This document shows positions 46,629 to 56,143 of a DNA stretch of 58,373 nucleotides, piece by piece. Source of the stretch: Psychrobacter sp. UBA6766 (GTDB taxonomy: Bacteria > Pseudomonadota > Gammaproteobacteria > Pseudomonadales > Moraxellaceae). A program made the position numbers and the translations under genes. Below the pieces are notes generated by a model. That model was not told where the DNA came from. It did not search any database and saw only the letters and a list, made by a program, of their open reading frames with translations. The stretch covers positions 1 through 58,373 of the forward strand of contig NZ_DKGQ01000019.1 in assembly GCF_002453355.1 (NCBI RefSeq), in the 5' to 3' direction. How positions within the stretch are numbered: position 1 is the first letter of the stretch; each line of letters opens with the position of its first letter.

Positions 46629-46734
46629 GTTTTTTGCGCCGATACATTTGTATCGAGTATAACGTGCTTTGAGTCTTATAGCTTTATCTCAACTATTCAC
46701 GCTCACCAGAGCGTATAACATAGTCAAATCCCTC

Positions 46735-47961
46735 ATGAGCAATTCTATAAATATGACTAAATGTAGAGCACAGTTATCTCACCCAAAAAATAATACACCT
46801 TCATGGATGTTAAAATTTACCATTGGCTTAATTGGTATGTTTGCTTTTTTGCAAGTATATTCTGTACAGGCAATACTGCCAGTGCTAATGATGGATTTAT
46901 CGGCGACCGAAGTAAAAGCTGGGATGACGGTGGGGGCGACAGTCATGGCGATTGCGATCATGTCGCCATTTTTAGGCATGCTATCAGATGCTATAGGTCG
47001 TAAGCGTATTATCGTAGGATCGCTATTATTTTTAGCAATACCGACAGCAATGATTGCCCAAAGCCCTAGTATTGAGTGGATGTGGTTATGGCGCTTCATG
47101 CAGGGACTGTCTGTGCCAGGCATTACGGTAGTAACTATAGCTTATATTGGTGAGGAGTTTGAGGGACGATCAGTGACAGACTTGATGTCTTTTTATGTCT
47201 CAGGCACTGTATTTGGTGGCTTTATGGGGCGCTTTTTACTTGGCCATTTACATGAACTGCTTGGCTGGCGTCATGGGTATTATGTGATGGCAGCGATGAC
47301 ATTGATAGGAACAATTTGGGTAAGTAAGGCACTGCCAACATCACGTTCTTTTGAGCCTAATCCAAACTTCCGCTCGGCGATACAAACCCTTGGCAAGCAT
47401 TTAGTTAATCGCTATGTGGTTACTGCCTGTCTACTTGGCGCCTGCGTGCTGTTCTCACTAGTCGGATGCTTCACTTTTATTAATCTACATCTTGCAAAAA
47501 GTCCGTATGAGCTCACCACAGGACAATTGGCCAATATATTTGCCGTATATTTAATTGGAGTGCTTATTACGCCTTTATCAACGACATTATTGCGCCGCTT
47601 TGGATCAGCACGTACGGTGCGCGTAGCTGTATTCACCTCAATGGTTGGAGTGTTGATAACTTTATTTACACCAATCTGGGGTATTATTATTGGGCTAACG
47701 ATCATGTCATCAGGAGTCTTTATTACTCAAGCAGCGACTATAAGCTATATCGCTATCAATGTGAAAAAGGGCCGTTCATTGGCTTCTGGGTTGTACTATA
47801 TGTTCTATTATACTGGCGGGACGATAGGTGCGTGGCTATGTGGCATAGCATATGCAAATGGGCAATGGCCGCTAACAGTTTGGTTGTTGTTATTTATACA
47901 GGTCTTAGCATTGTTGGTTGCGAGTTTTGGAATGGTTAAAACTAAAACCTATACTGCATAG
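46735..47961 (+). CDS. MFS transporter, YnfM-like
   Basis: Major facilitator with 12 helices, about 408 aa from ATG 46735. No start has a good ribosome binding site; a TTG at 46669 and an ATG at 46753 are alternatives. The A-motif is visible as GMLSDAIGRKRI after helix 2, and the protein resembles YnfM-type drug/proton antiporters. It follows the itaconate-type operon in the same direction with a gap of about 105 bp, so it may export or import a pathway acid, but it could also be unrelated efflux. Confidence 0.75.
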   Translation: MSNSINMTKCRAQLSHPKNNTPSWMLKFTIGLIGMFAFLQVYSVQAILPVLMMDLSATEVKAGMTVGATVMAIAIMSPFLGMLSDAIGRKRIIVGSLLFLAIPTAMIAQSPSIEWMWLWRFMQGLSVPGITVVTIAYIGEEFEGRSVTDLMSFYVSGTVFGGFMGRFLLGHLHELLGWRHGYYVMAAMTLIGTIWVSKALPTSRSFEPNPNFRSAIQTLGKHLVNRYVVTACLLGACVLFSLVGCFTFINLHLAKSPYELTTGQLANIFAVYLIGVLITPLSTTLLRRFGSARTVRVAVFTSMVGVLITLFTPIWGIIIGLTIMSSGVFITQAATISYIAINVKKGRSLASGLYYMFYYTGGTIGAWLCGIAYANGQWPLTVWLLLFIQVLALLVASFGMVKTKTYTA

Positions 47962-48214
47962 TGTAACTGCTGTTTAATAAGCTATGCTTTCAAACCTGTA
48001 GAAATGAATTTAGGAGATTTTAACTAAGTGTTTTGACTGTAAAAATATTGGATAATTCTTCGCTATCGATATTAATTTCAAAACTATCTCTTAATAAAAA
48101 TAAACAGCAAATAAAAATTCTTTAAAATTATAATTTCCTAAGTTAATGTCTATGGATTCTTCGGCATAGTTCACTATAAAGATACTTGTCCTAACTGGTT
48201 ACCTGAGAATACTA
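47962..48214. other. Intergenic, AT-rich, no gene seen
   Basis: No convincing frame or terminator. It leads into an IS5-type remnant. Confidence 0.5.
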
Positions 48215-48482
48215 GACTATCTAGCAGATAGTGACTATCAACATTTAGCAAAACTACATAACCAAACCTTCACGTCACAATAAACCTCGTGGTGGTTAGT
48301 CATTAGAGATATGCAAACAGACCAATCACTATCTGGCAAATTTCCTTATTATGGTTGAACATAGAATAGGATTAATTAAACGGTTCAGAGTAGTGGCTCA
48401 TAAATATCGTAACCGTCGTCAGCGCTATGATCTTAGAATGCGGCTGTTTGCTGGTATCGTTAATATTGAGCTTAACCTATGA
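48215..48482 (+). pseudogene. Remnant of IS5-family transposase (C-terminal part)
   Basis: From ATG 48351 to the stop at 48480 the frame reads VEHRIGLIKRFRVV...YRNRRQRYDLRMRLFAGI.NIELNL, the classic IS5-family ending (Glu of the DDE triad in VEH). Upstream, in shifted frames with stops, AKLHNQ and QTDQSLSGK match the preceding transposase region. The N-terminal two-thirds is absent. Confidence 0.75.
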
Positions 48483-48523
48483 CTTTTGCAAGAGGTATAT
48501 TGTTTAAAAAATAGGTAAGACTA

Positions 48524-49972
48524 TTATTTATGACCATGTTCATCACTGTAGCCTATCCAAAATTCTGCATTATCCACGCCAGCCTTTCTAGGATCAAAGA
48601 TAGGATTAACCCCTAACTCCATCTGCGTATCGTAGTCTTTGAGCACCTTTAATGCAGTTTTGCTAAGTAGTAAAATGGCGATAAAGTTTAGGTAACACAT
48701 ACTGCCAAAGCCAATGTCGCCTAGCGCCCACATCATACCGACAGATTGTACACTGCCTGAGAAGCAAACAATTAAAAAAATCAGTTTTAGTAAGTGCTTA
48801 AGAATGGGGTAGCGCAACTTGTTATCCAAATAAACCAAAGTAGTTTCGGCGATATAGTAGTAGGCAATCAAACACGTGAATGCGAACAGGAAAATAGCAA
48901 TGGCGACAAATCCACTACCGTATTGGCTAAAAACAGTAGATACCGCTGCTTGTGTAAATGCAGTGCCGGCCTCAATGCCAGGCATATTCTCGACCAGCGC
49001 TACCCCTTCTGGGGTAGTTACGTTATACATGCCGGTTGATAGAATCATCAAAGCGGTAGCGGTACAAACGAGTACGGTATCAATGTAGATAGAAAAGCTC
49101 TGTACCAATCCTTGCTTAGCAGGGTGAGAGACTTCTGCAGCGGCTGAGCTAAAAGTAGCTTCTCCAGCCCCTGCAACATTAGAGAATACAGCGCGACGTA
49201 CGCCCCATGAGATAGCAGTACCGACCATGCCGCCGAATACAGCATCCATACCAAAGGCACTTTTGAAAATGAGCGCAAACATAGAAGGAATATTGTGAGC
49301 ATTAAAGACCAACACAATGACCATCATAAAGATATAACCAATTGCCATAACCGGAACTACTTTGCCAGCGAAACTAGCGATACGTTTTACGCCACCAAAT
49401 ATGATGATGGCTAGCAGCACGACAATTATGATGCCAGTCACAAATGGAGGGATGTTAAATGCAGTGTTAAAGGAATCCGCAATAGTATTTGCCTGAACTC
49501 CAGGCACTAATACGCCATAAGAGAGACAAGTCACAGCAGCAACGACGATAGCAAAAGGCTTTAACTTGAGACCTTTTTCAATATAAAACGGCGAACCGCC
49601 TCGATATTGGTCGTCTACCTTATGCTTATAAACCTGGGCTAAAGTGGATTCAATAAAGGCACTGGCGCCGCCCAAAACACCCATGAGAATCATCCAAAAT
49701 ACCGCCCCAGGGCCACCAGCTGCTATAGCCGTTGCGACCCCAGCAATATTACCGACACCGATACGTCCGGATAGGGCCATACAGAAAGCCTGAAAAGAGC
49801 TAACACCTGCTGATGAAGTCTGTTTATCGAATAACAGCTTGATCATCTCTTTAAAATAGCGAATCTGCACAGCGCGGGTCATGATAGTAAAATAGATACC
49901 GACGCCTAGTGCAAGATAGACCAGCGCGTCGCTCCAAATATACCCGACGATGGTATTAATAATGTTTTCCAT
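48524..49972 (-). CDS. AGCS-family sodium:alanine/glycine symporter
   Basis: Inner-membrane amino-acid symporter, 482 aa with about 11 helices. The AGCS signature is clear: FQAFCMALSGRIGVGNIAGVATAI and GGPGAVFWM near the N-terminus, SWGVRRAVFSNVAGAGE in the middle. It is the last gene of the hydroxyproline operon, 59 bp after the semialdehyde dehydrogenase, so uptake of hydroxyproline is a likely role. AGCS members typically carry alanine or glycine, so the substrate is an inference from context. Confidence 0.88.
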   Translation of the reverse strand: MENIINTIVGYIWSDALVYLALGVGIYFTIMTRAVQIRYFKEMIKLLFDKQTSSAGVSSFQAFCMALSGRIGVGNIAGVATAIAAGGPGAVFWMILMGVLGGASAFIESTLAQVYKHKVDDQYRGGSPFYIEKGLKLKPFAIVVAAVTCLSYGVLVPGVQANTIADSFNTAFNIPPFVTGIIIVVLLAIIIFGGVKRIASFAGKVVPVMAIGYIFMMVIVLVFNAHNIPSMFALIFKSAFGMDAVFGGMVGTAISWGVRRAVFSNVAGAGEATFSSAAAEVSHPAKQGLVQSFSIYIDTVLVCTATALMILSTGMYNVTTPEGVALVENMPGIEAGTAFTQAAVSTVFSQYGSGFVAIAIFLFAFTCLIAYYYIAETTLVYLDNKLRYPILKHLLKLIFLIVCFSGSVQSVGMMWALGDIGFGSMCYLNFIAILLLSKTALKVLKDYDTQMELGVNPIFDPRKAGVDNAEFWIGYSDEHGHK

Positions 49973-50031
49973 AACTTTACTTCCTTGTAATGTTTTTGGC
50001 TACGCTGACTTAGTTCTTGGGACGTCTTTGC

Positions 50032-51516
50032 TTAATTTACCAACCAGATAGTTTTAGTTTGAGTGTATTGAGATAGTGCCTCAAGGCCATTGTCACGCCC
50101 ACCGAAGCCCGACTGTTTATAACCACCAAAAGGCGTCGTAATATCCCCTTCAGAGAAGCCATTAATCGAGATGGTACCTGCTTTAATAGCGGCTGCGACA
50201 CGGAAAGCACGGTGGATGTTTTGAGTATAAAAAGACGCAGCTAGGCCATAGCTACTTTGATTAGCAAGCGCAATGGCTTCTTCTTCAGTCTCAAAGCTGG
50301 TGATAGCGAGAATCGGACCAAATACCTCTTCCTTGAACAAGGTCATATCTGCGCTAACATTATCAAAAATGGTAGGCTCAATATACCAACCACTGCCAAC
50401 TTCCTTATGGATACGACCGCCTGCAGCCAAAGTAGCGCCTTCAGCTTTAGCAGTATCAAGATAGGTAACTACCTTATCGAAATGTGCCTTTTCTATCATA
50501 GGCCCAATAGCAACTTCAGGGTCATAGGGCAGGCCTACTTTCCATGATTTGAGCCCTTCTTGTAGTAGGCTCAATAAAGCTTTCTTTTGGCTAGAGTGCA
50601 CTATTAATCGTGAACCACAGCTACAGTTTTCGCTCATATTCCAAAAAGCCGCTGACAAAATATGCTCAACGGTTTGCTCATTGATGAGGGCGTCGGCAAA
50701 TACCACTTGTGGACTCTTACCGCCGCACTCTAAGACCACTTCTTTTAGGTTACTTTGCGCAGAATATTGCAGAAATAATCGACCGACTTCGGTAGAGCCG
50801 GTGAAGGAAATCATATCGACATCCATGTGCTGCCCGAGTGCCGCGCCGACTTCTTCACCAAGGCCGCAAATCAGCTGTAAGGCCGATTTTGGTACACCGG
50901 CTTCATACGCTAATTGTGTCAAGCGATAAGCTGATAGTGACGTTAGTTCGGCAGGCTTAACAATCACTGAATTTCCGGTTATTAGCGCTGGCGCGACCTT
51001 CCAAGCGTACATTTGTGCAGGGAAGTTCCAAGGTAATACTGCGCCAACCACTCCAATTGGTTCTTGTACGATAAGCCCTAGTGCATCAGATCCAGTAGGT
51101 GCGACTTTACCAAAAACTTTATCCGCAGTTTCGGCGTACCATTCAAAGGTTTCGATCGTAGCGGGTAGATCGGTGTCGAGGCATTCTGTGATTGGCTTGC
51201 CTGCATCGACACAATCTAAGGCCGCAAGCTCATCAATATTTTCATGCATTAATTGGCACCAACGCTGCATTATAACTTTGCGCTCTGCAGGTGACATCCG
51301 ACGCCATTCTCCATTATCAAAAGCATTACGAGCTGCAATCACCGCAAGGTCAACATCCTGATGATTGCCTTTAGCAATACTACCGATACAGTTATTGTCG
51401 ATAGGACTATGGTTAGGCAGTGTAGCGTCTGAGACCTGCTCAGCGGCTATAAGATGGCCTGCCCAAAGTTGTTGTTGTTTTGAGAGTTCGAATACTTGCG
51501 CTGTGGTCATACTCAT
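50032..51516 (-). CDS. Aldehyde dehydrogenase, probable 2-oxoglutarate semialdehyde dehydrogenase
   Basis: NAD(P)+-dependent aldehyde dehydrogenase, 494 aa. Motifs are PWNFP, FTGSTEVG, ECGGKSPQ with the catalytic Glu, and SENCSCGSRL, where the Cys before SCGSR aligns with the catalytic Cys. The C-terminal PFGGYKQSGFG is typical. In the hydroxyproline pathway the last step oxidises 2-oxoglutarate semialdehyde; its position directly after the deaminase supports that. Related dehydrogenases of other aldehydes are hard to tell apart. Confidence 0.83.
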   Translation of the reverse strand: MSMTTAQVFELSKQQQLWAGHLIAAEQVSDATLPNHSPIDNNCIGSIAKGNHQDVDLAVIAARNAFDNGEWRRMSPAERKVIMQRWCQLMHENIDELAALDCVDAGKPITECLDTDLPATIETFEWYAETADKVFGKVAPTGSDALGLIVQEPIGVVGAVLPWNFPAQMYAWKVAPALITGNSVIVKPAELTSLSAYRLTQLAYEAGVPKSALQLICGLGEEVGAALGQHMDVDMISFTGSTEVGRLFLQYSAQSNLKEVVLECGGKSPQVVFADALINEQTVEHILSAAFWNMSENCSCGSRLIVHSSQKKALLSLLQEGLKSWKVGLPYDPEVAIGPMIEKAHFDKVVTYLDTAKAEGATLAAGGRIHKEVGSGWYIEPTIFDNVSADMTLFKEEVFGPILAITSFETEEEAIALANQSSYGLAASFYTQNIHRAFRVAAAIKAGTISINGFSEGDITTPFGGYKQSGFGGRDNGLEALSQYTQTKTIWLVN

Positions 51517-51569
51517 TAGACTGTCCTTTTATATAAAGTGGTATTGTCGATACGAAGGTAGCTTAACGA

Positions 51570-52433
51570 CTATGACAATAGCGTTAAGAATTTTTGGGTA
51601 TCTTCATCTGACATGGGAGTCAATGGTATACGTACAGATCCGACATCGATGGTACCGTTGATGCATCCGGCTTTAGCTTTTTGATTATAGTTGCCAGACT
51701 CCATAGAATGGATCGCAGGGTACATGTGAGTCATCAGTTCTTTAGCACGATTCCAATCGTTTTGTTGTGTCGCTTTATATAGAGCAACCTGTTCACCAGG
51801 GAAAACGTTAGCCGCACCTGCGATCCAACTTTTTGCACCCCAAAAGAAGAAGTCGACCGGTTGATCATCACAACCACAGACTACTTCAAAATTATCTAAG
51901 TTAGCTTGTAGCATGCGCAGCGCATGGCTAAAATCGCCACTACTTTCTTTAATGCCTGCGATATTTGGGTGTTTGGCTAGATGAGCGACCGTTTCAAATT
52001 CAATGCTCACACCTACGCGCGCGGGGAAGTTGTACATAATGATAGGCAGGTCTGTCGCATTAGCGACTTTTTCGAAATGAGCGATAATACCTTCTTGATC
52101 TGGAAGGCTATAAGGATTGGCTGATAGCATTAAACCATCGTAGCCCAGCGCTTTTGCTTGATGTGCCAGATCAATGGAATGATTAGTCGAAAGGCTGTTA
52201 ATACCAGCGATTAAAGTGACTTTCCCCTTGGCAGTATCAGCAATAGTACTCAGGACGAGCTCGCGCTCTTCAGGTGAAAAAGTATAGTATTCGCCAGTGG
52301 TACCACAGGCTACGATACCGGTGACGCCTTTTTCTATAAAGACATTGACTAGTTTGGTTAGAGTTTGCGTGTCAATATCACCATTGGCATCAAAAGGAGT
52401 AACGATAGGGACTAAAACGCCATGAATGTTCAT
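51570..52433 (-). CDS. DHDPS-family deaminase, probable pyrroline-4-hydroxy-2-carboxylate deaminase
   Basis: A 287-aa member of the dihydrodipicolinate synthase/NAL superfamily. GVLVPIVTPFDANGDID, CGTTGEYYTFS, YNFPARVG and the Schiff-base lysine in GIKESSGD are all visible. With the epimerase and D-amino-acid dehydrogenase upstream, it should deaminate and dehydrate 1-pyrroline-4-hydroxy-2-carboxylate to 2-oxoglutarate semialdehyde. It is not the lysine-biosynthetic dapA, judging by context. Confidence 0.83.
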   Translation of the reverse strand: MNIHGVLVPIVTPFDANGDIDTQTLTKLVNVFIEKGVTGIVACGTTGEYYTFSPEERELVLSTIADTAKGKVTLIAGINSLSTNHSIDLAHQAKALGYDGLMLSANPYSLPDQEGIIAHFEKVANATDLPIIMYNFPARVGVSIEFETVAHLAKHPNIAGIKESSGDFSHALRMLQANLDNFEVVCGCDDQPVDFFFWGAKSWIAGAANVFPGEQVALYKATQQNDWNRAKELMTHMYPAIHSMESGNYNQKAKAGCINGTIDVGSVRIPLTPMSDEDTQKFLTLLS

Positions 52434-52529
52434 ATAAATATCCTTATTTAATATTAAAAGTCGTTAGTAGGCAGCATGCCAATAGCGACAGTGAAGATTC
52501 TATGAATGATCATAGAAGTAAGGTCTTAA

Positions 52530-53777
52530 TTATTTAAAACGATTTAAACGATAAGAAGCGGGGTCTATAATAGGAGTTTCATCGAAATATAAAGCTGTGA
52601 TCATCTCGGCACTGACGACGGCTTGGGTTAATCCTAAGTGTTGGTGGCCAAAATTTAAAAGGACGGAACCGCACTTGTCGATAATGGGCAGCGAGTCGGC
52701 GGTCGAGGGTCTAAAACCCATCCACTGCGTGCCATTTTCACTATCGAGCGGGGTTTTTAGCATTGCTTGTGCTTGTTTGAGCAACATTTGCGCTCGGCTC
52801 ATATTTGCCGGAGCCTCGAGCCCTGCATATTCTACTGTGCCTGCTAAGCGTAATCCTGTGTCCATGGGTGTCATAATAAATCGACGATCCATACTCGAAA
52901 CGGGTAGGTTTAAGCGTGTGGTCTCGTTAGGGAGCATGAAGTGATAACCACGTTCCGTATCGAGAGGGACTGAGACGCCCGTCAACTGTTTGGCTAAGGC
53001 TTTAGAATGCGCGCCTGCTGCTAACATGACTTTTTTAGCATTAATTTGTTGGTTAGCCGTCGTTAAAGTGATGCCATCGGCTGTCACTTTTGCATCCAAG
53101 ACACGGCAGTTTTCAAAGACTTGGCCACCAAGCTCTCTGAATGTATCAGTTAATTTCTGAGCCATGGCTTCGAGGTTAGTGATGTGTCCGGTCTCTGGGA
53201 AAAACAAAGCACCCAACTGGTTATCTTTTAACCCAGGCTCAAGGTCTAAGAGAGCAGATTGAGAGAGCAGTTCGTTATTCACTCCAAGGTCATTGAGACG
53301 ATGGCCATGTGCTTTTAATATATTGAGGCCAGTGCTCTTTTCGACTGTTAATAAAGACCCTTGCACCTTAATCCACGATGTTAATTGCCATTTGTCGGCA
53401 AAATCCTGCCAAGCTTGTAGGCTTTGACTATTGAGAGCTAATAGGGCTTGATGGCTATGAGCAAAAGGTTCTGGGCGCATATTTAGTAGCAGCTTAAAAG
53501 CCCATGGCATTAAGCGTGGTAGGTAGCGCCAGTCTATGCGTAGCGGTCCTTCAGGGTTTAATAACATAGCTGGTACATGCTGCAATATATTGGCATCAGC
53601 AATAGGAAAGACCTGCTCGGTGGCAATATGACCGGCATTGCCATAAGAGGCTCCGCGGGCGATTTTATCAGCTTCTAGGATAGCGACTTGCACTCCACGA
53701 GCTTGCAGACTAACGGCAGCGCATAAGCCAATGATACCGCCACCGATAATATGTAAATCAAACTCTTGATTGCCCAT
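52530..53777 (-). CDS. FAD-dependent D-amino-acid dehydrogenase, probable D-hydroxyproline dehydrogenase
   Basis: A 415-aa DadA-type oxidoreductase. The N-terminal Rossmann motif GGGIIGLCAAVSL binds FAD and is followed by GASYGNAGHIA, the DadA/HypO pattern. Near the C-terminus GFRPSTADSLPII and FGHQHLGLTQA are typical. In this cluster it would oxidise cis-4-hydroxy-D-proline to the pyrroline. Likely attached to the inner membrane and feeding the respiratory chain, as for DadA. Single-subunit type. Confidence 0.85.
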   Translation of the reverse strand: MGNQEFDLHIIGGGIIGLCAAVSLQARGVQVAILEADKIARGASYGNAGHIATEQVFPIADANILQHVPAMLLNPEGPLRIDWRYLPRLMPWAFKLLLNMRPEPFAHSHQALLALNSQSLQAWQDFADKWQLTSWIKVQGSLLTVEKSTGLNILKAHGHRLNDLGVNNELLSQSALLDLEPGLKDNQLGALFFPETGHITNLEAMAQKLTDTFRELGGQVFENCRVLDAKVTADGITLTTANQQINAKKVMLAAGAHSKALAKQLTGVSVPLDTERGYHFMLPNETTRLNLPVSSMDRRFIMTPMDTGLRLAGTVEYAGLEAPANMSRAQMLLKQAQAMLKTPLDSENGTQWMGFRPSTADSLPIIDKCGSVLLNFGHQHLGLTQAVVSAEMITALYFDETPIIDPASYRLNRFK

Positions 53778-53901
53778 GCTGCTCTCACTTCCTTGTGATT
53801 ATTAATATGATGCGTCTTGCTCGATCTAATACTGCTTTTAGTCCCTACTTAAAAATCTTATAAATGTCTCTTAGAAGAGGTTTGTAAAAGAATCTATGCT
53901 G

Positions 53902-54894
53902 TTATAAAAATATACCCCATTTAAATGGGTCGCTATTTTGGACAATTAGAGAGGTCTCTGCGCAGACATGAGCATAACCACGAATTGTAGGGATGATAGT
54001 ATTGTCAGGATAAGGGTGAGAAACGGACTGATTTTCGCTAAGCCTTTCAGCAGGTTGATAGCTGGCGCTAAATATACTACCGATAACGCTTTCTTGAACC
54101 CAAGTCTGCCCAGGAGCTAATAGGTTATCCGCTGCCAAACAAGCTAATTTGGCACTGGTACCGGTCCCACAAGGAGAACGGTCATAAGCGGCACCTGGGC
54201 ATAAAACGAAGCTTTTGCTATTGGCGCTGGCGAGCTCACTCTGACCAAACAGCTCTATATGATCTATTTCGCCATTATTAGCGCCAGTAATGCCAGCTTC
54301 ATGAAGTGCAGATTTGATTTGTAAGCTAAACTGGGTAAGCGATTGGACATTACTCGCTTTGATGGCTTGGGGATGCTCACTCACTAAAAAGAACCAATTG
54401 CCGCCCCAAGCGATATCTCCATACACAGGACCAATATTCGGGACTTGAACTGCGACTTGTTTTTGGTAGCGATAAGAAGGTACATTTTGTACACTACAAC
54501 TGCCGTCTTCATGCAGAGTAGCTTTTACCAAACCAACAGTTGTCTCAAGGTAATGCTCGCCTGGAGTAATCTTTTTCTGATAAGCAAGTGAGGCAATTAC
54601 ACCGATAGTGCCATGACCACACATACCTAAATAGCCACAATTATTGAAGAAAATAACGGCAGCCTTGGCGCGAGGGTCAGTGGACTCACACAGTAAAGCG
54701 CCAACAAGTACATCGTTGCCACGTGGTTCTAGAATGATGCTTTGACGTAAATGATCAAAGTTTTGTTTAAAGTCGTGGAGTTTTTCTTGAATGGTATACC
54801 CATTAAGGTTTGGGAAGCCTTCGTACACCATGCGAGTAGGCTCACCGCCAGTGTGCGAATCAATGATTTTAAAATTAAAAAGTATGACAGACAT
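53902..54894 (-). CDS. 4-hydroxyproline 2-epimerase (proline racemase family)
   Basis: First enzyme of the pathway, interconverts trans-4-hydroxy-L-proline and cis-4-hydroxy-D-proline. The 330-aa protein has both catalytic cysteines, C92 in MCGHGTIG and C242 in DRSPCGTGTSA. This separates it from trans-3-hydroxyproline dehydratases, which have Thr at the second site. The N-terminal IDSHTGGEPTRMV is invariant in the family. It begins the operon, divergent from the AraC-type regulator. Confidence 0.88.
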   Translation of the reverse strand: MSVILFNFKIIDSHTGGEPTRMVYEGFPNLNGYTIQEKLHDFKQNFDHLRQSIILEPRGNDVLVGALLCESTDPRAKAAVIFFNNCGYLGMCGHGTIGVIASLAYQKKITPGEHYLETTVGLVKATLHEDGSCSVQNVPSYRYQKQVAVQVPNIGPVYGDIAWGGNWFFLVSEHPQAIKASNVQSLTQFSLQIKSALHEAGITGANNGEIDHIELFGQSELASANSKSFVLCPGAAYDRSPCGTGTSAKLACLAADNLLAPGQTWVQESVIGSIFSASYQPAERLSENQSVSHPYPDNTIIPTIRGYAHVCAETSLIVQNSDPFKWGIFL

Positions 54895-55236
54895 AATTAA
54901 CTTCCCGATTCATCCATGAATTAAGGTGTGTTCGTAGCACTTAATTATTAATAAATAGTGCATAGATATAGAATGCCCCGTTTCGTAAAAGGGGGCTTGT
55001 TGTTTTTCCATGAATAAATGCGCATTTCTGCATAGGTTATAGAGCGATATAACGGTATAAAGGTCATATGTTATTAACCTAACGTGCTAAATAGTTATTA
55101 GGCTCTAGGGAAGCTCAGGGTAAAATGATTTTAAAGTTTATTTTTCTAATGAAGTATTTATGTACAGAGCCTAAATAGTAATAAGGTTTCTTTAAAATGT
55201 TTTTAGGGTTTAGCAGGAGAGCCCAAGAGAGGCTAT
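54895..55236. promoter_or_regulatory. Divergent promoter region of the hydroxyproline cluster
   Basis: A 342-bp spacer between epimerase and regulator genes. It should hold the AraC-type binding sites and both promoters. No clear palindrome; AT-rich with no gene. Confidence 0.5.
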
Positions 55237-56040
55237 ATGGAAAATGTGCAAATGCTATCGTTAAGAGAGCCGACAAATGGATTGTCAAAACAGCTACAGG
55301 CTTATCGACCAAAAAACTTGCAGGAGTTTGTTGGTAACGTATCATTATTAATACCTTTGCTCGATACTATGGCGAACACGGTATTTTTTGTGAAAGACAG
55401 CCAAGCATGTTATCAATTAGTAAGTAGGACACTGATTAAACGTAGTGGGTTCAAAGATAAAAAAGAACTTGTAGGGCTAACTTCAGAGCAAGTGTTTTCA
55501 GAGCCTCAAGGCAAAGATTACCTTAATCAGGATATGAAAGTGCTGAAAGAGGGCAGGGAGATTACTGATAGACTGGAGTTACATAGCTATGCTTCTGGAC
55601 AGCTAGGGTGGTGTATCACGCAAAAGCTACCGGTATATAATACAGAACGGCGTATTGTAGCAATGGTGGGCATATCGGTCGATATCGATGAAGATAATGA
55701 GCGAATATTGCGTAAGCACGCTCGCTTGGCAAGTGTAGAGGAGTATGTACGAAACAACATTGATCAAAAGATTCATATTGTGCATTTAGCGACGCTGGCG
55801 AATCTTAGTCAATCACAACTAGAGCGTACTTTTAAGGCAGTACTTAATATGTCACCGATTCAGTTTGTACAAAAACTTCGTTTAGAGCATGCTATTCGTC
55901 TTTTGGCAGATTATAAGCTCACAGTGACGCAAATCTCTTTAAATTGTGGTTATGGTGATCATAGTGCTTTTAGTCGGCAGTTTAAGCAATTTACTGGAAT
56001 GTCACCTATTAAGTTTCGTAAGATGCATTTTAAAATATAG
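55237..56040 (+). CDS. PAS-containing AraC-family regulator of the hydroxyproline cluster
   Basis: A 267-aa regulator. Residues about 35-150 form a PAS domain (FVKDSQACYQLVSRTL... and MVGISVDI), followed by an AraC-type DNA-binding domain (about 165-265) with two helix-turn-helix motifs, ending in CGYGDHSAFSRQFKQFTGMSPIKFR. Divergent from the epimerase gene, it probably activates the operon in response to hydroxyproline. AGAGG lies 4 bases before the ATG, slightly close. Confidence 0.85.
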   Translation: MENVQMLSLREPTNGLSKQLQAYRPKNLQEFVGNVSLLIPLLDTMANTVFFVKDSQACYQLVSRTLIKRSGFKDKKELVGLTSEQVFSEPQGKDYLNQDMKVLKEGREITDRLELHSYASGQLGWCITQKLPVYNTERRIVAMVGISVDIDEDNERILRKHARLASVEEYVRNNIDQKIHIVHLATLANLSQSQLERTFKAVLNMSPIQFVQKLRLEHAIRLLADYKLTVTQISLNCGYGDHSAFSRQFKQFTGMSPIKFRKMHFKI

Positions 56041-56143
56041 TGACCAAGGTTTTTCTTTCGTATCATATTATAGGGTTGTGTAGTAGTACCATTAAATTGG
56101 ATAGCTACTAAGAAGTTATGCTAACTCAAAGAATGAACATAGT

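Noticed and set aside
51570..52433. Lysine-biosynthetic dihydrodipicolinate synthase (dapA)
   Set aside because: The superfamily fits, but the gene lies between hydroxyproline-pathway genes in pathway order, so a catabolic deaminase is more likely.
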